Assembly: GCF_025118155.1 (NCBI RefSeq)
Contig: NW_026251388.1
Location: forward strand, 682,001-746,000
From: Cokeromyces recurvatus
Taxonomy: Eukaryota > Mucoromycota > Mucoromycetes > Mucorales > Mucoraceae
Length of the DNA: 64,000 nt
Reading direction: 5' to 3'
Below, one piece after another: positions 24,294 to 35,730 of the stretch. A program made the translations under genes and the position numbers. How positions within the stretch are numbered: position 1 is the first letter of the stretch; every line of letters begins with the position of its first letter. Below the pieces are notes generated by a model. That model searched no databases, was not told where the DNA came from, and saw only the letters and a program-made list of their open reading frames with translations.

Positions 24294-24340
24294 TGACCAG
24301 GGCAAAACAGCATATATAAATGCTGTGTGCTCATTGGTCA
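24294..24340. repeat. Imperfect palindrome at the right end of the Fanzor element
   Basis: Nested arms: TGACCA (24294-24299) with TGGTCA (24335-24340), and ACAGCAT (24307-24313) with ATGCTGT (24320-24326) around a 6-base loop. It straddles the right inverted repeat, so it could be an end structure or the 3' hairpin of a guide RNA. Confidence 0.45.
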
Positions 24341-25579
24341 TTTTTTAATTTTTAAATAAAATTCTTTAATCGTATGCAAACTATTGTTCATAAAAAGATA
24401 GGTTATCCCTAACTAATTATTACTATAGTAATGTTTTATTTACAGAAATAGATAGTATAGTTGTATAGTAGCCATACACATAAGCTAACAAATATGTGTT
24501 GTATTTATGTATATTTTTTTTTTTAAAAAAAACAACTCCCTGAATAAACATAAGATATTGTCAAAATTCTTTTGGAATTAAGAGTAAAAAAGAAAGAAAG
24601 AAAGAGAGAGAGAAAGAGAGAAAGAGAGTGAGTGAGTGAGGTGGATCAAACAAATTCTATATTTTATTTATAGAAGAGATAGATTTCTAATATTTCGTTT
24701 TTGCAAGTTACATGCTACATCGTAAATTACATAAGGATGTGCCAACACAAAAGAGGCATAACTTTTTTTTTTTTTTCATCGTGTTATCTTTTGTATAGTC
24801 TTTGGTACTCTATCTCTTTCTTCTCTTTAAAGCCATTATTACTTTCAATCTGATCAAAATTTAAAGAGCCTTGTTATCATGATCATCATAAAAAAGAGCT
24901 CAATTGCCATAATACAGAAATAAGAAAGCTTACAGCCTAACTATTTAAAAGGCATAAATCGTCAAGAAGATCTTGTACAATTACAATTGAAAAAAGCGTT
25001 CCACAACAAAGCTAAAAGGGAACATCCTGTAAAATTGTAAGAAATAAAACCGCTGTATAAAATGACATTTTTTATATTGTTGATAGCTTATCTATTCTTA
25101 TTCTTTTGGAGAATGTATGAACATCATGCTCTGTCGTGTAACCGCGTTTGACTAGTTTTGGCTTAATTACTTTACAAGAATGTTCAATATATTCACATGA
25201 ATATAAATACATATAAAAAAAAGTAAACAAACTTCTTCTTTTCTTTTTCTTACTTTCTTGCTTACTTTCAAAGAAGACAGTAATGCTTTACTACATTCAA
25301 ATAAAAGGCAAAACTTATCTCTAAAGTATTAAAAAGAAAAGAGAAAAAAAAAGACAAGGGGAAAGGCAGAAGAGAAGATTTAACGCAAAGTAAATTAAAA
25401 ACAAAAAAAAATACACTAAAATTAAACTTTAATAACTTCTCCTTCTTTTCATTTATTTTTTTTTCTCCTGAATTTTACTATAAAAAAAAAGTACATTTTT
25501 CGTTTTTTTTTTTCCTTTTTTCTTCTTCTTTTTTCTTTAGCTTTTTTTTATTTTTCCTATTCTTCTTTATTTTTACTTG
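24306..25579. other. Intergenic region, no gene seen
   Basis: AT-rich, with a T(n)A(n) palindrome at 24514-24532 and a purine GA-rich microsatellite at about 24590-24641. No coding signal recognised. Confidence 0.55.
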
Positions 25580-26500
25580 AAACCATGGGTAGACATTGTC
25601 AGGGTTATGAAGTGTGCTCAAGTCACATAGCTTGGCTTACTTGAGTTTGTAGAACTGTCCGTTTATAACATGGCTAAAGGAGAGGCCTAGACTCTCTTTT
25701 GGTTACTACATGCATATCCGCCTTCACCTTGGGTTATTGCAACCTTAGATAATTGATGGGACCTTATCGAATTTTGACTGCTCAAGTTTGATTTATTTCC
25801 AAAGGAGGAGGGAAATAAAAAGGATACTTGGGGTTGGAAATTGTAAACCTGTTCCTTTTTTAGGGAGATTAGCGTACTCTTTGTCTGCACCATTGAAAGG
25901 GCTTATCTCAAGGTTTAGTTTTTCTGTTTTTCTTTTTGGAGGTTTTCCTTCTTTTTATTTTTATCTAGTTGCTGTTTATAAAATAAAAATAGATAAGGAT
26001 GCACAGCTTACGTTTCTGACCGTGGTTTTTTCATCTATTCATTTAGGTGAAGAATCCCAACTTGTATTTACTGTTAAGTCAAAAGTAGATGCTAGGGGTC
26101 AAAGAAGGGACATTCTCAGGTAAACAATAGTCAAGTCGTGCACTTCATATATCTGGATTTCTTCCACTTCGCCACGCTACAGGTCAGAATGTTTAGCCCG
26201 GCTTCCAATGAAACTTACATCCAACTGTATTTTTTATTGGGGTAGGAAGTGAGGAATCCTATCTTTTTCTTCTAGCAAGGCTTGGGTCAGGTTGGACTTT
26301 GCCAAGTGTCTACTAGTTGAAATTGGACGTTTATCTTTCAAGTAGAAATTTAGAGGGAGAAGAAAAAATTACAGCCCGTATCAATTTGTGTATGGGTTGT
26401 AATATTATTTTTGGGATTAGATATGCTTTCACCTTCTCGTGGTTAATCCTGTTAGTATCAACTCTCTTCTACTAAAGAGATTTGAGAACTAAGAAAAGCA
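25580..26500. other. Less AT-rich island, possible decayed repeat
   Basis: Base composition changes abruptly here: G and C are clearly more frequent than in the flanks, homopolymer tracts almost vanish, and blocks such as GGGTAGACATTGTCAGGG and TTTAGCCCGGCTTCC appear. The longest + frame (25788-26123) has no recognisable domain and lacks a gene-like leader. This is what an old transposon or inserted foreign DNA would look like, but I cannot name it. It ends around the T-rich region near 26500. Confidence 0.4.
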
Positions 26501-26598
26501 TCCTTTTTTTTTATAATATTAATAAAAATAAAAAATCAATTTAATAAAGTAGTGCTCCATAATAAAGTTGCTTCTCTAATAATATATAATAATTAAGC

Positions 26599-26648
<50 letters not shown>

Positions 26649-29522
26649 TGGGTCAACCTATTTTCTTCAACTGTACTATTGATAAAGTATTTTAAATATA
26701 ATAACTTTATCGTCATACAATGATACTTTTACATCTATTTCCTAAATACATATTCTTGATCATTCATACCAAATCATAGATGAAAAAAGTAATTATCTAG
26801 AACTTTAACATAGTGAGTCTTGATTAGTGTTGAACAAAACCCAGAATAATAGAAAGTTTCTTCCAGGAGTTTTAGGAATGCTTTTTATTATCATCGTATT
26901 AAGTAAAAATTTATTAAGAACAACCTGTCGTTGGATATAGTTATTGTATAGTATTAACATTTGCGTATTTAGCTATTGTTGCTTACACTAATATAATTAT
27001 CAAATATATTGAGCATAGGGAACATTATTATTATATGCCATATTTACCAAAAAGGCAGCAGACAATTATTCTTATCGAAAAGTTTGTAGTGCTACACCTA
27101 TTTTTTTCAGCAAAGGATAATAAATATTTATTTATTTATTTTTTTTTCGCTTTTAATGAACAAAAAAGCTGATATTGATATTCTCTGTGCAGCGTTATTA
27201 ATGATTCATACCTCAAAAACAGCTCCTCATATAAGTCTGTTTATATCCTCAGAAACATAAATTCTAATGCTCAATAAAATCATAAGGGAGCATAAATCCC
27301 AACAGTAAATACAGTAATAAGAATCCCCTTCTTTTACTTGATTGCTTTCTTCATGGGCTAAGTAGTTTTCAGCATGAATATTTTATTTTAACAAATCGAA
27401 ACAAGAGTGAATTTTATTTTTTAAAAATAAAAATTCACTGATATAAATTTAAAAAGACATTCACAGAGATAAACTTGATGATGTATTTTTTAATAGTATG
27501 TCTTTGGTTTCAAAAGGTTGATCAGTTAGATAAGTAGCTCCTTCCCCTTTTTTTTTTCTCATTTAAAGACATAAATATACACTTAAACTGATTCATTTTT
27601 GAAACATCACAAATAGAATAATTCGAAAAAAAAGGTGATTGCTTAGTGATTTGATCAAGACTAATAGAATTGCAGCAAATTGTAATACTATTAAGATAAT
27701 AACATATATTATTCGTATCATGCTCAACTATGTGACAATACTGTTTAAAGCCTCTATCATAAACAGAGTCTCTATTTACAAAATAGATCATGTTATCATT
27801 CTATTGAGCAAATAAAAAGATATCCTACTAAAGAACACCATGCTTCTATTAAACTGATAAGTATACATATATATATATATATATATATATAGGTATATGT
27901 ATATAGGTATAGATATGTCAAAAAAAGAAAATGAAAAAAAGGGGAATGACCTAGAAAATTCAAGCAGGCAAAAATTTCCGCAAATATACCTTTCTCTTCT
28001 TGTCTAGGATATACAAATATAAGCAATTTATTTTATTGTATTCAAACCTTCTTGTATAAAAAGTAAATGGCCACAGTTGCTCTAATGCCTTCAATCAAGG
28101 AAAATATATAGCCCATACATGCTGAATATGTCCTTCCTTCTTAATTATTGCCGAGGAAATAATAATTAAAAAAATCCTTTTATAGGTAATATAAAATAAA
28201 TAATATTAATTATTTTCATACTTTATCTGAAGACGATTTTTTTTTTTTTTTTTTTTTTTTGAGCAGTATAAAGCTAAACTACTCGTCTCCTAATGCCATT
28301 TATGATAGTAGCTTTTTTTTATGGATATACACAAGCGTACTTTAGTTTGGAAATGCCGTATATTCAATAGTAAATGAATATAAATATGGCTACGTCTTTT
28401 CTTTTTTTTTAAAAAAAAAAAAAAGATTTAAAAAATATAATGATTATTACGCTTCATTTCAAATAATGAAAGTTGGTACTTCATAGCAATCGATAATGCT
28501 GAAGTTGAATAAATAAATACAGGTAAATTTGCCTATAATGTTACTTATTTTATAGAACATGTGAAAAACTTGATTATTATAAAAAAAAAATAAAAAATAA
28601 AAACGGAAAAACTCATTGTATAAGAATAAGTAACTTCATTGGATATTGAAAAACTTTTAGCCCTAATTCTTTATTCCGTGATTAATGGATTTTATTTATA
28701 TTTTAAAATGTTTCATTGATCTGATAAGAATGCTACTTCATTTCATTATTAAAGAAGAAATTATGCGTTTATCATAATTTCTTCAATATCAATACACGCA
28801 CACCACATTTTAATAAATAAATAAACTCATGTGCTTATTTTTTTATTGTTTAACAAAAAGTAAAAAAGTAAAAAAGTAAAAAAAAAAAGAACATTTAAAA
28901 TTACCTTTTCAACTTTTATCCATTAAAATAGGATAGTTCATAAGATCTCCGAAAACAAATAGTTCCTCTCTCCTCAATATACAAATGTTATATTATTGAT
29001 CGGATATACCTTATTTCACAAACAATGGCAGTTATTTATATTAAGAAAAAACATGAATTTGCACATTTTTTTTTGACTTTCTAATGAAATAAGAATGACT
29101 TAATTTAATTTATTTATTTTTTTATTTTTATTTTTTCATAATTGAGTAAATTTTAACATGTTCATTTTCTTCTATTATGAAACACACGAAAAAAGATATT
29201 TGTGTTTATGTGTCAAAGAATTTTAAAATACAACAATCATTTTAATAACCGAAGAACAATAAGATAATATGCAGTAAATCATGAGTTGCTAATATAGAAT
29301 CTAATATGGCATTTGTTTAACTTCCTTCATTTGATTATAAGAAAAAAAAACGAAGAGACCAATTGCATTATATAAAGTTTAGAACAATTACTGCCTTTCA
29401 TTTTGCATTTGTTAAGTTTTAAAATGATTCAAAACTGAATAGTAATTATACATTTATTTGATATATTTATAAGGGAAATATTTTCTACCATTGTTATACG
29501 CCCGCTTATGATTTTCTTTGAT

Positions 29523-29566
<44 letters not shown>

Positions 29567-29804
29567 GGGGGGGGGAAAGGGAGGAGAAGAGAAGAATAAA
29601 GAAGAGTGGAGGGAATGAGTCAGAAAAAAAAATAAAGAGCAGTTTTTAAGACATAATTGAAGATCACTACTATTTTTCTTAAACTTTCCCTTTTTTTTAA
29701 TTTTTTTTTAAAAAAAAATAACTTTGCTCAGTCTTTTGTTATATTGAATTTACATCCTTATATCCCTTTTATTTTGTATATACGTGTTTAATATTTATTT
29801 AATT
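26501..29804. other. Gene-free AT-rich region
   Basis: Contains poly-T tracts at 26600-26647, about 28239-28260 and 29527-29565 (the last followed by ten G), an inverted repeat at 27406-27439, and T(n)A(n) palindromes at 28402-28424 and 29701-29718. Frames on both strands are short and low in complexity. No gene or RNA recognised. The last 100 bases form the LCB2 upstream region. Confidence 0.55.
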
Positions 29805-31948
29805 ATGGGTAAAGGACAAAGATCACAATCTATTAACTCCTTAAATTTTCCAAGATCAGTGCTCGAAAATGGTGGGCTTTTAATACCACAAAAATTGGAA
29901 CCTCTTCCTACTGTGTTAAGTACAACTGTAACAGCTAGAACCATTACAGCTGGTACCACACATTATTTTGCTACGACTATGAAAGATAATAAAAAGAAAG
30001 GTTCATGTCGATGGGATATTACAGGAAAGAAAAACTATGAAGAATTACGTCAAGAAATGGAAACAGCACCATTATATATCTTAGTTATTACATATCTAAA
30101 TATCTTTACTTTAATATTATTTGGTCACTTAAGAGACTTTATTGGCAAATATTTTAAGCCTAAAGAATATGCCCATCTAAAAATGAATAAGGGTTATGCT
30201 CCACTTGTATCTGATTTTGATTCATTTTATACTCGTCGTATGTACATGCGTATTCGGTAAGTATATACATATATATTTGTTTTAACAGTTAATTAATTCA
30301 AACTAATCCACTTCTATACACATATTTATAGTGATTGTTGGAATAGACCTATTACAGGAGTTCCAGGAAGACAACTTAACGTATTAGAAAGATATACTCC
30401 TGATTATAATAAAACCTTCAAGTAAGTTTATTATTATTAGTTGTAGTTAGTATCATCAGTAATTCTCATAACAAAAATATATATATACATATTCTTCTAT
30501 AGATTAACTGGAAAAGTCACAGAGAACTTGAATTTTTCTTCATACAATTATCTTGGTTTTGCACAGAGTTTTGGCCCTTGTGCGGATCATGTCGAAGCTT
30601 CTGTTAAGCAGCTAGGTATTTCATCCTATAGTACACGTGCTGAGGTTGGTACAACAGAATTACATAGAGAATTAGAACAAGTTGTGGCTAGATTTGTTGG
30701 AAAAGAAGATGCTATGGTGATTAGTATGGGTTTTGCTACTAATTCGACCACTATACCCGCTCTTGCTAGCAAGGTATATATTTTAAATAGGATATAAAAT
30801 ATATATTTTACTTATTTCTTTTTTTCCTTATTATTAGGGATGTCTTATTATTTCTGATGAGTTAAATCATTCCTCTATTATTTTTGGTGTTCGATTATCT
30901 GGTGCTTCTGTTAGGACATTTAAACACAATGATATGAATGATCTTCGTGAACTCTTAAGAGAGGCTATTTCACAGGGACAACCTAGAACGCATCGTTCAT
31001 GGAAAAAGATAATTGTTATTGTTGAGGGACTCTATTCTATGGAAGGGACGATTGTGAACTTACCTGCACTCATTGAACTGAAAAAGGAATTCAAGTTTTA
31101 TTTATACATAGATGAAGCTCATTCTATTGGTGCCCTTGGTGATGTAGGTGGTGGCGTTTGTAACTTTTATGGCATTGATCCATCTCATGTTGATATTTTA
31201 ATGGGCACATTTACTAAATCTTTTGGCTCAGCAGGTGGTTATATCGCAGGGGATAAGGCTATCATTGACCATTTAAGAATTCATAATCACGCTTATAATT
31301 ATTCAGAGCCTATGTCAGTTCCTGTTGCACAGCAGGTACTTACTAGTATGAGGATTATTAGGTAAGTTGTTAGAATAGTAAATATAATTCAAATTAAAAA
31401 GGTATATTATTATTATTATTGACACTTTTCCTATTATTAGTGGTGAGGATGGTACTAATGAAGGTCAAAGAAGGATTCAGCAACTTGCAAATAATAGTCT
31501 TTATTTTGCAACTCGATTACGTCAAATGGGATTTATTGTTTATGGCGATACTGGTAGCCCTGTTATTCCTTTATTACTATTTCAACCTGCAAAAATCCCG
31601 TAAGTGAATAAGCAAATTAAGAAAAAAAAATACAGGTATATATAAATTAATAGTCTTAATATCTATTAGCTGCTTTTCAAGAGAGCTTTTAAAAAGAGGC
31701 ATTGCTGTTGTTGTAGTTGGCTATCCTGCTACACCAATTATTAGTTCAAGAGCAAGATTTTGCATTTCTGCTTCTCACACGAAGAATGATTTAGGTAAAA
31801 AAAAAAAAAAAGAAAAAAGAAAAGATTTACTTATTTTTTTTTTATGTTACATATAGATTTTGCTTTACAAGCTATTAGTGAAATTGGTGACAAGCTATCA
31901 CTTAAAATGAAAAAGGAAGATGTTACTTTAAAACTTTTAGAAAATTAG
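29805..31948 (+). CDS. LCB2: Serine palmitoyltransferase subunit 2 (570 aa)
   Basis: Seven exons: 29805-30256, 30332-30421, 30503-30773, 30838-31361, 31441-31599, 31670-31794 and 31857-31948, all GT-AG. It forms the catalytic half of the Lcb1/Lcb2 enzyme that condenses serine with palmitoyl-CoA, the first step of sphingolipid synthesis, at the ER. One N-terminal membrane segment ([18 protein letters not shown]) is followed by the PLP fold-type I domain: [53 protein letters not shown] and the Schiff-base lysine in [16 protein letters not shown] (Lys about 398). Length matches the family. The next gene (WDR24) starts 192 bases downstream on the same strand. Confidence 0.96.
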
Positions 31949-32003
31949 AAGATACATACCTTAATAATAATAATTATTACGTAATAATATACAATATGTC
32001 TAG

Positions 32004-32005
<2 letters not shown>

Positions 32006-32059
<54 letters not shown>

Positions 32060-32099
32060 CTGTATTTTAAAAATTGTAGTAAAAAAAAAAAAAAAAAAA
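32006..32099 (+). repeat. Poly-T (51) followed by poly-A (18) in the LCB2-WDR24 spacer
   Basis: T run 32006-32056 and A run 32082-32099, separated by 25 bases, in a spacer of only 192 bases between two tandem genes. Confidence 0.8.
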
Positions 32100-32140
32100 T
32101 ATGTATATAAATTATCCTTTTGTCTATCTCTTTAATTTTA

Positions 32141-35127
32141 ATGCTGAAACCCACTAAAAACATTACAATGGACGGTGATTTTGTAATGCGTGAACGCATA
32201 TCTGGTGCAATTAACGCTTTGAGTATTTCGCCCGATAACACTTCAGTTGTTGTTGCTGGACGAGAAAGTAAACAATAAAAAAGTTTTCCCCCCTCCTCCT
32301 CCTACTAGCTCTTTAGATGTAATAAACTCTTTATTATTATATAGTATTAAAGGTATATAATCTTCAAAAGACAAAAATAGTAGAATCATTGAATTTAAGA
32401 GCGGGGAGTCACTTCAATTTGAATTATAGTAGTAATGATGTGAAATGGGGAAACAATGGTAGATGATGATTTTCTTTTTAACTTTTGCATAAAATTAACT
32501 TATTATTCCGTATTAAAGCAACAAAAACAAAAATCGCTACAGCGGCAACAAATGGTGCAATCATTCTATGGGATTTAAATAGAATTGGCCGTAAAGCAGG
32601 CAAGTCTTTTGTTACTTTATTAATAATAAAAAACAAAGAGATTAATAAGGGATCAAATATACTTTAGAACGAGTCATTACTGAACATTCCCGTGCTGTCA
32701 ATCGAATTAGCTTTCAACCCGACAATGGTAATATCCTTTTAAGTGCATCACAAGATGGTACAATGAAATGTTGGGTAAATTGAATAGATGGAATAGCTTT
32801 TTTTTTTTTTTTTCGTAATTTGTAGGTATTAATTCAAATCATATATAATACTAGGATTTTAGAGATCCTAAAAATGCTGCTCGATATCGATTTGAAGGAA
32901 AGTCAGAGTCAGTACGTGATGTTCAATTCAATCCTGTTAACATTTATGAATTTGCTGCTGCTTTTGAAACAGGCACAATTCAGGTAAACAAAAGCAAGAG
33001 AGGCTTAGGCTTTTAACGACTTTCAATCATTAATTATTATTATTATTTTCAGAAATGGGATATGCGTAACCCAAAGGCATTGTATAATAGAAAAGTAAGT
33101 GCACATAATGGCCCATGTTTGACTGTAGATTGGCATCCAAATGGAAAGTTTGTTGCAAGTGGTGGAAGAGACAAAACAATTAAGGTAATAACAATGAAAA
33201 AAAAAAGATGGAAAGATTTTGTTTTTTACTCATATTATGTTTAGGTATGGGATATGACATCAGATAATAGACGACCTTTATATACAATTAGAACAATGGC
33301 ATCAGTTTCACGTATTCAATGGCGACCTGGATTTGAAAATGAAATAGCATCTTGTGCATTACTTACAGATAGTAGAATTCATATATGGGACATAAGAAGA
33401 CCTCACATAGCCAAATACACATTTGACGAGCATGATACAACACCGACAGGTAAAGTCTATACAAGTGTATAATAACTACCAGATTATCCTAAACTTTGTA
33501 TATATGTATATATATATGAATATACAAAGGATTTCTATGGTTAAATTCTATTGAACTACTTTCTGTTTCAAAGGATAAATGGTTTATTCGACAAAATATT
33601 AAAGGAGCTCAGCGTCCGTTTGATCTTTTAAAACGAAATGGAGTAGGATGGAATATACAAGGTGATATTGCATTTGCTATCGATAACAGCTCTCGGAATT
33701 TGTTTGTAGATGAAAGTTTAATAACAAGGCCTCATAATAATGATTTATCCAAAAATTGGAAACGTTCTGTACCTAAGCATACATTAGAAGAAGAAGTAAG
33801 AAAAAGAAAAAGACCTATACAATTTAAATTACTTACAAACTGATTTTTATTAGATAAATCAATATATACCACCACAGAGTTGTGGAATTGTCCATATGCC
33901 TTTATTTGACTTTAAAGCGTTTTCTGTTTTTGCCGAAAATTATATTATTTCAAGTGATGATGTTCCATTAGCCTGTGCAATTAATGGAGAAGTAAAAGAA
34001 AGAGAGAGAGAGAGATACATGTTATACACTATATTTATATTTATTTGTTTCTTTGTAAATAGTTAGCATGGAAGATGGGTAGATATCGCACAGCTCAAAC
34101 ATGGAAAATTATAGGCATGTTTTATAGTGAAGAGCCTGATACAGAAGGGTCCATTCATGATTCTCAATTGGTAAAATATACATTTATAATAGAGTTGTTA
34201 CAGAGCTTATTTCAAATTATGATGTATAGAGTGCTACGGAAAACATAGAAGGCATTAAAGAAGAAGAAGATAATGGAAGTAGTTTTCATATACATGAAGA
34301 AACCTCTCATTCATCAAACGAAGAAGATTTAGATAGTTCAAATACAAGTGAATCTTCATTTAATCAGGATTTATTAGTTAGTTTTAATACGAGACTTCCT
34401 TGGAGGCATGAGCCAGTTGTGATGGATTTATTAGAATATTATACAAACCAAGTATGTTTAAAATATCCTTTTTTTTAAAAAAAAAGAAAAGAAAAAAAGA
34501 AAAAAAGAAAGTTATATATTTAATTTTGTATAATAGGGGGACGTGCAAATGTGTGTTACTTTATATCTCGTATTAGAGAAATATTTAAATATTGATAATG
34601 AGAGGTTAGAAGATTGGTTTAATGCGTATATTGAGCTTTTACAGAGATTTAAACTTTGGTCTACTGCAACTGCTATTATTAAAGCATGTAAAATACAAAA
34701 TGTCAGAGAGCGTAATGAGGTAATATATGATAGGAAAGAAAATGCCTTTATATGTATATTTTCGCTGATTTCTATTTTATTAGAATGCAACCACAATTAA
34801 TGTTGCTTGTAATACTTGTTTTAAACTTGTCAATGGTACAAGTGGTGGATCTTGGGCATGTGACAAATGTCGCCGTTTATTAAATCCTTGTACTATATGG
34901 TAAAAAAAAAGAAAATTAATTTGCAATATAAATGTTTATATTTGAAATTATTTAGTCATCAAACAGTTCAAGGTCTGTATGTATGGTGTCAAGGATGCAA
35001 TCATGGAGGGCATCTTACTCATATGAAAGAATGGTTTACTACTGAAAAGCAATGTGCAACTGGATGTGGGCATACATGTGTTTTACAACCTTTATTATCA
35101 ATAACAACAACCAAACCTAGCATTTAA
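32141..35127 (+). CDS. RTC1: WD40 and RING-type zinc protein WDR24/Rtc1 of GATOR2/SEACAT (699 aa)
   Basis: Fourteen exons: 32141-32267, 32345-32458, 32519-32599, 32668-32774, 32855-32983, 33053-33184, 33245-33449, 33530-33795, 33854-33991, 34063-34170, 34230-34451, 34537-34719, 34784-34899 and 34956-35127. Intron 3 has a GC donor (GCAAGT at 32600). The N-terminal WD40 repeats include NGAIILWDLNR, LLSASQDGTMKCWDF, VDWHPNGKFVASGGRDKTIK/VWDM and DSRIHIWDIRR. The C-terminus has the paired-cysteine RING-like region: VACNTC, WACDKCRRLLNPCTIC, VWCQGCNHGGHLTHMKEWF, CATGCGHTC. WDR24 works in the GATOR2/SEACAT complex on the vacuole, supporting TORC1 activation by amino acids. The N-terminal ATG at 32168 is an alternative start. 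Confidence 0.93.
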
Positions 35128-35730
35128 TTAATTCTATTCGGCTATTTATACCAGTAAATATTATCTCTTTATAAAAAGTAAACATATGAAATCAGTTTTC
35201 ATTTTCTTTAGCAGCTGCTCTAAAGAATATACTGCATTTATATTATTGTATATATCGAAGTTTTCTAAAAGCCCTTAGAGCTAAATTAATGACTAAGATC
35301 TAGTAGATCGCTTGATAAGCTTCTTTTGTAAATACTTGATGTAGTGTATAATTGTTTATATGGATATTGAACAGTCAAACCAATTTAATTAAATTCTCTA
35401 TGATGATGTATTATAGGTTTTACTATTCTAAGAAAAAAAAGGAAAAGTCTAGTATATTATTTACGTAATTATTAATATTGTAGTAGTAATCTTGCTCTTA
35501 ATTTATTTATTCAACACATATTTATTACTAACTTCCTGCCGCTACTATCACTGGCTGTCCATATAAAACATTCCAAAAAAAAAAGAGATAAGATAATGAG
35601 AAAAAAAAGAATAAATGAATTAAACACCGATATTCAGCTACTGCAACATTTTTCTCTTTTTTTTTCCCTTTCCCTTCTTCATTTATTTATTTTTTTTTCC
35701 TATTTAACCATAACTATTATATAATACTTT
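35128..35730. other. Intergenic region, no gene seen
   Basis: AT-rich spacer between tandem genes. The last 100 bases are C/T-rich (TTTCCCTTTCCCTTC) before the next start. No coding or RNA gene recognised. Confidence 0.55.

Larger units (their letters stand above)
21539..24305 (+). mobile_element. Fanzor-bearing transposable element bounded by short inverted repeats, about 2.77 kb
   Basis: A 16-base sequence at the left (21539-21554, TTGCCCAGGTCAGTTC) is matched at 14 of 16 positions by the reverse complement of 24290-24305. These brackets enclose a decayed Fanzor gene on the + strand and nothing else recognisable. No transposase was found, so this would be a non-autonomous or degraded copy. 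A clear target-site duplication was not seen. Boundaries are inferred from this inverted match and could be a few bases off. Confidence 0.6.
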
